Assembly (NCBI GenBank): GCA_045543655.1
Contig: JAZPXN010000080.1
Span: 1 to 12,699, forward strand
Length of the DNA: 12,699 bases
Direction of reading: 5' to 3'
Origin: RGIG995 sp045543655
GTDB lineage: Bacteria > Bacillota > Clostridia > Oscillospirales > UBA644
Shown: positions 6,907-12,699 of the stretch, in pieces
How positions within the stretch are numbered: position 1 is the first letter of the stretch
Layout of the letters: each line of letters opens with the position of its first letter
The notes under the pieces: model-generated
What the model was told of the DNA's origin: nothing
Database searches by the model: none
The model's input: the letters and a program-made list of their open reading frames with translations, nothing else
Position numbers and translations under genes: made by a program

Positions 6907-6993
6907 CTCTCGCCGAAGGCGAACTTCACTTTTCAACGAAAAACTTCACTGCACCGCAACTTCACTTGCCGTCAGGCAAACATCACCGGCAAC
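6907..6993 (-). repeat. AGTGAAGTT module, copy 3 (inverted, shorter)
   Basis: On the minus strand this copy has the same three AGTGAAGTT words (6966-6958, 6950-6942, 6930-6922) at similar spacing, the TTGCC/GGCAA hairpin with a different loop, and CGCC-TTC-GGCG. The module lies about 35 bp upstream of the cca start. Confidence 0.8.
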
Positions 6994-7071
6994 GGCTTGG
7001 AAAAAGTAGCATCTTCACCGGAACAACCCTTCCACCACTTCGTGGTCCCCCTCCCCTTACACAGGGGAGGT
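6979..7071 (+). repeat. 93-bp direct repeat, left copy (includes palindromic unit R4)
   Basis: It matches 12191-12283 in the same orientation with three mismatches in 93 positions. It contains inverted palindromic unit R4: hairpin 2 arms ACCAC (7034-7038) and GTGGT (7042-7046) around TTC, then hairpin 1 arms CCTCCCCT (7050-7057) and AGGGGAGG (7063-7070) around TACAC. The flank at about 7082-7115 is the inverted form of the word found at 394-425. Confidence 0.9.
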
Positions 7072-7129
7072 CGGTGCGGGGGCGCATCGCTCTTTGATTT
7101 TGCGCATTGCACTTCAGGGAATTGCAAAG

Positions 7130-7169
7130 AATAACAACAGAGGGCGGACTTCCGATCTAAGAAGCCCTC
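7130..7169 (-). terminator. Possible weak terminator after serS
   Basis: On the minus strand GAGGGC (7169-7164) pairs with GCCCTC (7145-7140), with a further short CTTC/GAAG pairing inside, followed by tgttgttattcttt. The T-tract is interrupted and the stem bulged, so read-through into cca is plausible. Otherwise the gap between serS and cca (6870-7254) holds only repeats. Confidence 0.35.
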
Positions 7170-7254
7170 CCTCCGATTCCGGCCGTCTCCGGCCTTGCTT
7201 TTTCCTTTCGACGAAGCGATGAGATCCCCACGCGCCTCGGCATTGCGGGGCCAA

Positions 7255-8541
7255 TTATTTCCGCTCGATCTTGTCCTTGCCGCCCATATAAGGTCTCAGA
7301 ACCTCGGGGATGGTGACGGAGCCGTCGGCCTGCAGGTGGTTTTCCAGGAAGGCAATGAGCATCCGGGGAGGCGCAACGACGGTATTATTCAGGGTATGGG
7401 CCAGATATTTCTTGCCGTCCTCGCCGTTAACGCGGATTTTCAGACGGCGGGCCTGGGCGTCGCCCAGATTGGAGCAGGAGCCCACTTCGAAATATTTCTG
7501 CTGACGGGGAGACCATGCTTCCACGTCAATGGATTTGACCTTCAGATCGGCCAGGTCGCCGGAGCAGCACTCCAGAGTGCGGACGGGGATTTCCATGGAG
7601 CGGAAGAGATCCACCGTATTCTGCCACAGCTTATTGAACCACATGGGGGATTCTTCGGGCTTGCAGATGACGATCATTTCCTGCTTTTCGAACTGGTGAA
7701 TGCGGTAAACGCCCCGTTCTTCGATGCCGTGAGCGCCCTTTTCCTTGCGGAAGCAGGGAGAATAGCTGGTCAGCGTCTGGGGAAGGGAGGCTTCGGGAAG
7801 GATCTGATCGATAAATTTCCCGATCATAGAATGCTCGCTGGTGCCGATCAGGTACAGATCTTCCCCTTCGATCTTATACATCATGGCTTCCATTTCCGCA
7901 AAGGACATAACGCCGGTCACCACGTCGGAGCGGATCATGAAGGGGGGCACGCAATAGGTGAAGCCCCGGTCGATCATGAAATCGCGGGCGTAGGAAATAA
8001 CGGCGGAGTGAAGCCGGGCGATATCGCCCATCAGATAATAGAAGCCGTTGCCGGCCACCCGGCGGGCGGCGTCAAGGTCGATGCCCTTGAACATTTCCAT
8101 AATTTCGGTGTGATAGGGGATCTCAAAATCGGGAACGACGGGGTCGCCGTAGCGCTGAACCTCCACGTTTTCGCTGTCGTCCTTGCCTACGGGAACGGTG
8201 GGGTCGATGATCTGGGGGATGACCATCATTTTCTTGGTCAGTTCCTCGTCGATGACCGCTTCCCGCTTGCTTAACTCTTCGATGCGGGCGCCGTCGTTGG
8301 CCACTTCGGCCTTGACCTGCTCTGCTTCCTCCCGCTTTCCCTGGCCCATCAGCATGCCGATCTGCTTGGAGATCTTGTTGCGCTTGGCCCGGAGAACCTC
8401 CACCTCCTGCTTGACGGCGCGGAGCTCTTTGTCCAGCTCGATGACCTCGTCCACCAGAACGAGCTTGTGATCTTGGAACTTTTTGCGGATATTTTCCTTG
8501 ACGATCTCGGGGTTTTCCCGTACAAATTTGATGTCCAACAT
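7255..8541 (-). CDS. serS: Seryl-tRNA synthetase
   Basis: This class II synthetase charges tRNA-Ser with serine in the cytoplasm. Its 428 residues match the usual length. Residues about 28-105 form the charged coiled-coil arm that grips the tRNA variable loop. The catalytic domain shows TSEH at 234-237 (the TxE motif), motif 2 around 264-290 with R265 and the end RIHQFEKQEM, and motif 3 around 383-401 (LNNTVVAPPRMLIAFLEN) with R393. Several motifs differ from the common bacterial forms: TSEH rather than TAE, LNNT rather than LNGS, SCSNLGDAQARRLKIR. They are closer to what I remember of archaeal and eukaryotic cytosolic enzymes. The ATG at 8541 follows AGAAGGAG inside the last codons of parB; the gap is 4 bp. 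It is probably co-transcribed with parA-parB. No T-box leader is visible. Confidence 0.93.
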   Translation of the reverse strand: MLDIKFVRENPEIVKENIRKKFQDHKLVLVDEVIELDKELRAVKQEVEVLRAKRNKISKQIGMLMGQGKREEAEQVKAEVANDGARIEELSKREAVIDEELTKKMMVIPQIIDPTVPVGKDDSENVEVQRYGDPVVPDFEIPYHTEIMEMFKGIDLDAARRVAGNGFYYLMGDIARLHSAVISYARDFMIDRGFTYCVPPFMIRSDVVTGVMSFAEMEAMMYKIEGEDLYLIGTSEHSMIGKFIDQILPEASLPQTLTSYSPCFRKEKGAHGIEERGVYRIHQFEKQEMIVICKPEESPMWFNKLWQNTVDLFRSMEIPVRTLECCSGDLADLKVKSIDVEAWSPRQQKYFEVGSCSNLGDAQARRLKIRVNGEDGKKYLAHTLNNTVVAPPRMLIAFLENHLQADGSVTIPEVLRPYMGGKDKIERK

Positions 8542-8545
8542 GATT

Positions 8546-9421
8546 TTATTCTCCTTCTTCGGGGATGAGCCGGGCGATGAGATCGTTCAGATCATCCGTA
8601 TTATAAAATTCGAGTTCGATTTTGCCCTTCGCCTTCCCCTTGGGCGCCTGGATCTTGACCTTGCGGCCAAAGGAACGGGTCATGGAATTTTCCAGCTCCG
8701 TCAGATATACGTCCTTCTTTTTGGGGGGACGGGGGGCTTTTTTCCCCAATTTCGCCTTGACCAAGGCCTCGGTCTCCCGAACGGTCAGAACCTTGTCCGA
8801 CACTTCCTTGGCGATTTTATAGACCTCCTCGGGGGGCAATGCGTCGCAGAGGGGCAACAGCGAGCGGGCGTGGCCGGAGGTCAGATCCCCGGTCAGCACC
8901 AGATTCAGCACGTCTTCCGGCAACGCCAGAATCCGCAGGGCGTTGGCCACGGCGGGACGGGATTTGCCCACCTTTGCGGCAACCTGCTCCTGGGTCATGG
9001 AATATTCGTTCATCAAAATGCGGTAACCTTCCGCTTCCTCCACCACGTTCAGATCTTCCCGCTGGAGGTTTTCGATCAAGCCCAATTCCAGCGCGGCCCG
9101 GTCGTCTTCCTCCCGAACCACCACGGGGACCTCCTGGAGACCGGCCATGCGGCAGGCTCTCCAACGGCGTTCGCCGGAGATGATCTGATAGCGACCCCCG
9201 TCTACGGCCCGAACCACGATGGGCTGCAAAAGGCCGTTGGCGGCGATGGAATCGGCCAAAACCTGCAGAGCTTCTTTATCAAAATATTTCCGGGGCTGCT
9301 TTTTATTGGGCTCCACCGCCTGCAGAGACACGGTGCGGATGGGGCCGTCGGACAGGACGTTGTCGGTGGAATTATCAAACCAAAGCGCGTCCAATCCCTT
9401 TCCTAATCCTTTTTTCGACAT
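8546..9421 (-). CDS. parB: Chromosome-partitioning protein ParB/Spo0J (CTPase, parS-binding)
   Basis: ParB loads on parS, slides as a CTP-dependent clamp and, with ParA and SMC, organises and segregates the origin region. The 291-residue product starts MSKKGLGKGLDAL, the conserved N-terminus that in this family stimulates the ParA ATPase. The CTP-binding N-domain has GERRWRA at 83-89 and ENLQREDLN at 117-125. The helix-turn-helix for parS lies at about 143-165 (TQEQVAAKVGKSRPAVANAL). A basic linker leads to the C-terminal dimerisation segment. I chose ATG 9421, because AAAGGA lies 6 nt upstream and the longer frame to 9478 would translate the parS site. A 60-bp gap to parA holds that parS site; serS follows after 4 bp. 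Confidence 0.95.
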   Translation of the reverse strand: MSKKGLGKGLDALWFDNSTDNVLSDGPIRTVSLQAVEPNKKQPRKYFDKEALQVLADSIAANGLLQPIVVRAVDGGRYQIISGERRWRACRMAGLQEVPVVVREEDDRAALELGLIENLQREDLNVVEEAEGYRILMNEYSMTQEQVAAKVGKSRPAVANALRILALPEDVLNLVLTGDLTSGHARSLLPLCDALPPEEVYKIAKEVSDKVLTVRETEALVKAKLGKKAPRPPKKKDVYLTELENSMTRSFGRKVKIQAPKGKAKGKIELEFYNTDDLNDLIARLIPEEGE

Positions 9422-9436
9422 GGCTTTTCCTTTCGA

Positions 9437-9452
9437 TGTTTCACGTGAAACA
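9437..9452. promoter_or_regulatory. parS: parS site 1 (between parA and parB)
   Basis: The sequence is TGTTTCACGTGAAACA, the perfect 16-bp palindromic parS consensus bound by Spo0J/ParB. It lies 16 bp before the parB start, overlapping the leader of parB within the operon. Confidence 0.95.
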
Positions 9453-9481
9453 ATATTGAATTTTTCCGGTATTTGCAAGGG

Positions 9482-10258
9482 TTACGCCTTGTTTTTGCGA
9501 TCGTTCTTCAGCACCTCGGCAGCCAACTCCCGATAGGCGACGGCGCCCTTGGCGTGGCGATCGTAATAGTTGATGGGCTCCCCGTGGCTGGGGGCTTCGC
9601 TGATACGGACGTTCCGGGGAATGACGGTCTTAAAGACCTTGCCCGCAAAATATTTCTTCACTTCCGCCAGCACCTGAGTGGTCAGGTTCAGCCGTCCGTC
9701 GTACATGGTGATCAAAATGCCTTCGATATCCAAAGAGGGATTATAAAGGCGGCGCACCTGCCGGATGGTGTTGGTCAACTGGGAAAGGCCTTCCAGAGCG
9801 TAAAATTCGCATTGGATGGGGATCAGCACCGTATCGGCGCAGACCAGCGCGTTCAGCGTCAAAAGCCCGAGAGAAGGGGGACAATCGATCAGAACGTAGT
9901 CAAAATCCACGGAAACCGACTGAGACAGCGCCTTTTTCAAGCATTGCTCCCGCTTTTCCATTTCGACCAGTTCCACTTCCGCTCCGGCGAGATTCATGTC
10001 CGACGGCAGGATCCACAGATTTTTAAAGGAAGTTTTCTGCACGCCGTCTTCCAGAGGATGATCGCCGATCATAACCTGATAGAGGGAAGTTTTGATCTGT
10101 CGCTTATTGACGCCGCACCCGGAGGTGGCGTTGCCCTGGGGGTCCAGATCGACCAACAAAACCTTTTTCCCCGCTTCCGCAAGGCAGGAGGCGAGATTGA
10201 CGACGCTGGTGGTTTTCCCCACGCCGCCCTTTTGGTTGGCCACAGCAATTATTTTCAT
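9482..10258 (-). CDS. parA: Chromosome-partitioning ATPase ParA/Soj
   Basis: This Walker-type ATPase binds DNA non-specifically as an ATP dimer and works with ParB-parS in origin segregation; in Bacillus, Soj also controls DnaA. The 258 residues match the chromosomal Soj type without the N-terminal DNA-binding extension of plasmid ParAs. Visible are the deviant Walker A KGGVGKTT at 10-17 with both lysines, Walker A' VDLDPQGN at 36-43, and Walker B VLIDCPPSLG at 122-131. The ATG at 10258 follows AAGGAG with a gap of about 10 nt. It is the first gene of parA-parB-serS, with its own promoter and a parS site just upstream of the -35 box, and a second parS site after its stop. Confidence 0.96.
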   Translation of the reverse strand: MKIIAVANQKGGVGKTTSVVNLASCLAEAGKKVLLVDLDPQGNATSGCGVNKRQIKTSLYQVMIGDHPLEDGVQKTSFKNLWILPSDMNLAGAEVELVEMEKREQCLKKALSQSVSVDFDYVLIDCPPSLGLLTLNALVCADTVLIPIQCEFYALEGLSQLTNTIRQVRRLYNPSLDIEGILITMYDGRLNLTTQVLAEVKKYFAGKVFKTVIPRNVRISEAPSHGEPINYYDRHAKGAVAYRELAAEVLKNDRKNKA

Positions 10259-10288
10259 GAATCGAGTCTCCTTCGAGGTAGTGTACTT

Positions 10289-10317
10289 ATTCTACCATAT
10301 CTTACGAAGAAAATCAA
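10289..10317 (-). promoter_or_regulatory. Sigma-A promoter of parA-parB-serS
   Basis: On the minus strand, TTGATT (10317-10312) and TAGAAT (10294-10289) are separated by 17 bp, about 30 bp before the parA ATG. The parS site at 10331-10346 lies 13 bp upstream of the -35 box, close enough for ParB spreading to influence this promoter (inference). Confidence 0.75.
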
Positions 10318-10330
10318 GAGGGCGCGGAAA

Positions 10331-10346
10331 TGTTTCACGTGAAACA
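10331..10346. promoter_or_regulatory. parS: parS site 2 (upstream of the parA promoter)
   Basis: This is a second perfect TGTTTCACGTGAAACA, 894 bp from parS site 1, on the other side of parA. Confidence 0.95.
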
Positions 10347-10413
10347 ATGCCGAAAAATGCGATAACGCCAACGAAAAACGGTGTTTTTAAACTATTTGCA
10401 AATTTTCATGAAA

Positions 10414-10448
10414 CAAAAAAATCTCCGGACCCGATGCAGGCCCGGAGA
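10414..10448 (-). terminator. Intrinsic terminator of the GH42-like lipoprotein gene
   Basis: On the minus strand a stem TCTCCGG/CCGGAGA, extended by a G-T wobble and two G-C pairs, is followed by seven T (10421-10415). It lies 13 bp after the stop at 10461 and separates this gene from the parA operon. Confidence 0.85.
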
Positions 10449-10460
10449 AAGCTTCTTCGG

Positions 10461-12020
10461 TTATTCCGCCACGATGCGGGCGGCCAGCGCCGTTTTCAAA
10501 TCTTCGGGGAACGCCGTCCCGTCGGTCGAAAGTAGGCTGACCTTTCCAACGAGTTTGGTCTCGACGGAAGAAAAGGCGTCGGCAAAAGCGCGGGAGACCG
10601 GCACGGAACCGTTGATATTCCCGGCATACAGGGCGGTCACACCCTCCAGCGAGACGTCCCCGGAGGCCACCTGTCCTTCGGTGACGAAGCGCACCCGACG
10701 GGCGCCGTTTTCCGACAGTGTCGACCAAACCTCGCCGTAAAGCGCGTCGTAGGATTTGGGCGGATCGACCTCAACGGCGGCGTTACTCAGAATCAGAATC
10801 CCCTTGGTGGGGTCGCATTCTCCCAGAGCCTCCCCCTCGGAAAAGAGGGTGGGATATTGGGCAAGGGTGGCTTTGTGAGCGTCCAGTTGAGCGGTGGTAA
10901 AATTGGCGGTAGAAAGGGAAAAAGCCTTGTAGGTTCCGCAAATTTTGACCTGCGCCGCCACGTCCCGTCCTTCTTCCAGGGCCCAGGCGCCGTCCACCTC
11001 CACGGCGATTTTCTTGGTAGTCAAAGAGGTGGCCAGAGCAAGCATCATTCCCGGATCGGCACCGTCGCAAACCGAAAGACCGAGAATATCAACGTCCGCC
11101 CCGTTCACCGCAGTCCACAGATCCACCACGCCGGAATAGGCCACGTTCATGCCGTTCCCGAAGGTTCCCAAGGGAAAGAGAATGGGGACTTCGGGGTCGG
11201 CACTGCGGAAGATGGCGGTGACCGCGTCCAGCAGATCCAACAGCTGCTCCTGCCGGAAGCGGCGCCAATCGCCGTAACAGGCCTCCACCACGTCTCCGTA
11301 GGCCATTGCGTCCAGCTCCTCCCGGGAGGAGACGGTCAGCCCCCGAGCCTCGGACAATTTCTGCCACGAGCCGTAAACGTCCTTAAGATAATCGTAAAAT
11401 CCCCGGATAAAAACGCCGGAATAGTCGAGATCCTCGTTGACGGAATAATCAAATTCGCCGAAGCAGGAGAGACGCACGCCCCAACGGGTGAGATGCTCCC
11501 CGTATCCGGCGGCGTGGAGGGCAAAATTCTGCAGAGTATTTTCCACGGTCTTTCGGGTTTTCGCATCCGCGAAGGAGACGAAGGAGCCCCGGCCGTCCAC
11601 GGCGTAATCCTTGCGGCTCTCCATCTCCTGCAATTCCAGATCCTCAGCCCAGGACAGATCCTTCGTCCAAAGCAGAGGTTGCAGAGAGATCTTCAGCCCG
11701 GCGGCAGTAAAGGAGGCGACCACGCTGTCAAGATACGCCCAGTCAAAGTGCCCTTCCAGGGGTTCGAAATTCGCCCAAAGCACGGCAAAATCAATGGCCG
11801 TAAAGCCGGAATCCTTGGCCTTCCGGGCATATTCCGCAGCCGCTTCCGCCGTAGGAACCTGCCACGACCACAGAGTCAGATAGATCTGCCGGGATTCCCG
11901 GTTTTGCTTGGCAATTTCAGCGTCGGTCTTGTCGCCGCCCGCGGGGGCAGAGGGGGCGCATCCGCAGGTCACCAGCAAAATCGCCGCCATAATCAGGGCG
12001 AGAATGGGTCTTATTCTCAT
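10461..12020 (-). CDS. GH42-like (GH-A clan) glycoside hydrolase lipoprotein
   Basis: This 519-residue protein has a lipoprotein signal with two cysteines (C19 and C21) in LLVTCGC; either could be the acylated residue, C21 fitting a preceding glycine. It should act outside the membrane. The barrel resembles GH42 beta-galactosidases: FAVLWANFEPLEGHFDWAYL at 78-97 recalls the family's N-terminal strand and helix, CFGEFDYS at 187-193 offers E189 as candidate acid/base, and FYDYLKDVYGSWQKLSEARG at 208-227 is very like the GH42 segment after the catalytic Glu. IAVEVDGAW at 338-346 offers E341 as candidate nucleophile. The last roughly 115 residues (GILILSN... to the end) look like the alpha/beta trimerisation domain of GH42. 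Exact family and substrate are uncertain. The start follows AAAGGAG with a gap of 9-10 nt. No convincing promoter was found in the 69 bp between the ATG and the two-hairpin element upstream. Confidence 0.72.
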   Translation of the reverse strand: MRIRPILALIMAAILLVTCGCAPSAPAGGDKTDAEIAKQNRESRQIYLTLWSWQVPTAEAAAEYARKAKDSGFTAIDFAVLWANFEPLEGHFDWAYLDSVVASFTAAGLKISLQPLLWTKDLSWAEDLELQEMESRKDYAVDGRGSFVSFADAKTRKTVENTLQNFALHAAGYGEHLTRWGVRLSCFGEFDYSVNEDLDYSGVFIRGFYDYLKDVYGSWQKLSEARGLTVSSREELDAMAYGDVVEACYGDWRRFRQEQLLDLLDAVTAIFRSADPEVPILFPLGTFGNGMNVAYSGVVDLWTAVNGADVDILGLSVCDGADPGMMLALATSLTTKKIAVEVDGAWALEEGRDVAAQVKICGTYKAFSLSTANFTTAQLDAHKATLAQYPTLFSEGEALGECDPTKGILILSNAAVEVDPPKSYDALYGEVWSTLSENGARRVRFVTEGQVASGDVSLEGVTALYAGNINGSVPVSRAFADAFSSVETKLVGKVSLLSTDGTAFPEDLKTALAARIVAE

Positions 12021-12088
12021 ATTTTTTCTCTCCTTTAGATTGGATTGGAGGGGGATATAGACAAGGGAAATAAACGAAGGGGACGGCG

Positions 12089-12154
12089 TTCTTTCCTTTC
12101 ACGAGAAAGGAAAGAACCAAAGGAAAGCGGCGGCCAACGCAATTCTTGCGTTGG
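12089..12154 (-). repeat. Two-hairpin element E3, upstream of the GH42-like gene
   Basis: Read on the minus strand, hairpin I has arms CCAACGCAA and TTGCGTTGG around GAA (12154-12134), a 17-nt spacer ccgccgctttcctttgg, and hairpin II with 12-bp arms TTCTTTCCTTTC and GAAAGGAAAGAA (12116-12089) around a 4-nt loop (TCGT on the minus strand). It has the plan of E1 and E2 and points toward the gene starting at 12020. Confidence 0.8.
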
Positions 12155-12190
12155 GAGGTGGGTAGGATTTATTCTTTCGCCAAAACGGCG

Positions 12191-12283
12191 AACGTCACCG
12201 GCAACGGCTTGGAAAAAGTAACATCTTCGCCGGAACAACCCTTCCACCACTTCGTGGTCCCCCTCCCCTTACACAGGGGAGGT
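12191..12283 (+). repeat. 93-bp direct repeat, right copy (includes palindromic unit R5)
   Basis: It matches 6979-7071 with three mismatches in the same orientation. It contains inverted palindromic unit R5, with ACCAC (12246-12250) and GTGGT (12254-12258) around TTC, then CCTCCCCT (12262-12269) and AGGGGAGG (12275-12282) around TACAC. The pair brackets serS, parB, parA and the GH42-like gene. Confidence 0.9.
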
Positions 12284-12354
12284 AGATCCGGGGGCGCGCC
12301 GCTCTTTCGGGATGCATTGTCCCCCGTGATCGTTTTTATAGCGACAACGCGGGG

Positions 12355-12403
12355 TCAATCCCTTCCGTCACCTGCGGTGACACCTCCCCTTACTAAGGGG
12401 AGG
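12355..12403 (-). repeat. Palindromic unit R6 (inverted 49-bp copy of R1)
   Basis: It is the exact reverse complement of 91-139 over all 49 bases: GTCACC-TGC-GGTGAC at 12367-12381, then CCTCCCCTTA and TAAGGGGAGG around C at 12383-12403. Confidence 0.9.
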
Positions 12404-12486
12404 CACGCTTATAGCGCCGCTCCTCTTTGTTGCTACCCTGTCGCAGAGCGACTCTCGAATCGTGCGCCTTAAAAAACGATGCGCAC

Positions 12487-12696
12487 TCATTGCACCTTCC
12501 CCTATGGTAGGGGAAGGGGGACCGACGCCGCAGGCGTTGGTGGTGGGGGTAAGAAGCACCTCTTTAAAGCTAAATCTTATTTCGGATGATGCTCCCATTA
12601 CACCTTCCTCTTTGGAAGGGGGACCGACCGCAACGCGGTTGGTTGTGGGGGTAAGAAAGTTCCCTTTAAGAGTAAATGTTATATAAGTCGATGCGT
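12487..12696 (+). repeat. Tandem pair of palindromic units R7 and R8
   Basis: Two imperfect tandem units of about 100 bp each begin gatgcgcactcattgcacc... and gatgctcccattacacc.... R7 has arms CCTTCCCC (12495-12502) and GGGGAAGG (12510-12517), then ACGCC-GCA-GGCGT (12525-12537). R8 has CCTTCC (12603-12608) and GGAAGG (12614-12619), then ACCGC-AAC-GCGGT (12627-12639). Both continue with ttggttgtgggggtaagaa or a close variant, a run of A/T-rich sequence, and aaatsttat. No gene is visible in 12403-12699. Confidence 0.8.
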
Positions 12697-12699
12697 AAC

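Noticed and set aside
10857..12038. Plus-strand open frame of 393 codons
   Set aside because: It is antisense to the GH42-like gene, with low-complexity Gly/His-rich composition and no ribosome binding site.
12030..12088. Promoter of the GH42-like gene, for example TATATC on the minus strand near 12055
   Set aside because: No -35 box at suitable spacing could be found, so the site is not reported as a promoter.
12021..12699. A possible insertion sequence or phage attachment region
   Set aside because: No transposase or integrase frame and no target-site duplication could be recognised. The sequence is explained by the palindromic repeat family.

Overview
The window looks like a chromosomal segment of an uncultured, fairly GC-rich member of the Clostridia (Bacillota). 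The grounds are a Soj/Spo0J-type parABS locus with perfect 16-bp parS sites, strong AGGAGG-type ribosome binding sites, sigma-A promoters with 17-bp spacers, Gram-positive lipoproteins, and intergenic space crowded with short palindromic repeats. The taxonomic call is inference; there is no rRNA or other decisive marker.

Layout. Positions 1-735 are a patchwork of intergenic repeats. A consensus promoter then drives a SulP-type anion permease without a STAS domain (832-2103, +), closed by a hairpin terminator. A cytoplasmic glycoside-hydrolase-like protein (2194-3417, -) and a small lipoprotein (3815-4285, +) are transcribed divergently from a 397-bp gap that holds both their promoters and a two-hairpin element. 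Then comes a long minus-strand block, in order of transcription: a GH42-like lipoprotein (12020-10461) with its own terminator, then parA (10258-9482), parB (9421-8546), serS (8541-7255), a repeat-filled gap, a CCA-adding enzyme (TTG start at 6869), a P-loop kinase (5543-4953) and a GNAT acetyltransferase (4949-4416). The last three are packed with 3-9 bp gaps and are probably one transcription unit; parA-parB-serS are equally tight. Positions 12021-12699 are again repeats.

How it works together. ParA, ParB and two perfect parS sites flanking parA form a chromosome-segregation module, which hints at proximity to the replication origin. SerS and the CCA enzyme are translation housekeeping. The permease and the two carbohydrate-enzyme-like proteins are accessory.

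The most interesting content is intergenic. Eight palindromic units share one two-hairpin plan: a CCTYCCC/GGGRAGG stem followed by a short 3-nt-loop stem whose arms differ between copies but stay complementary. A second two-hairpin element (three copies) also keeps its pairing while its sequence changes, and in every case lies upstream of a gene in that gene's own orientation. I found no CRISPR array, tRNA, rRNA, transposase or phage gene, and no clear new protein system.
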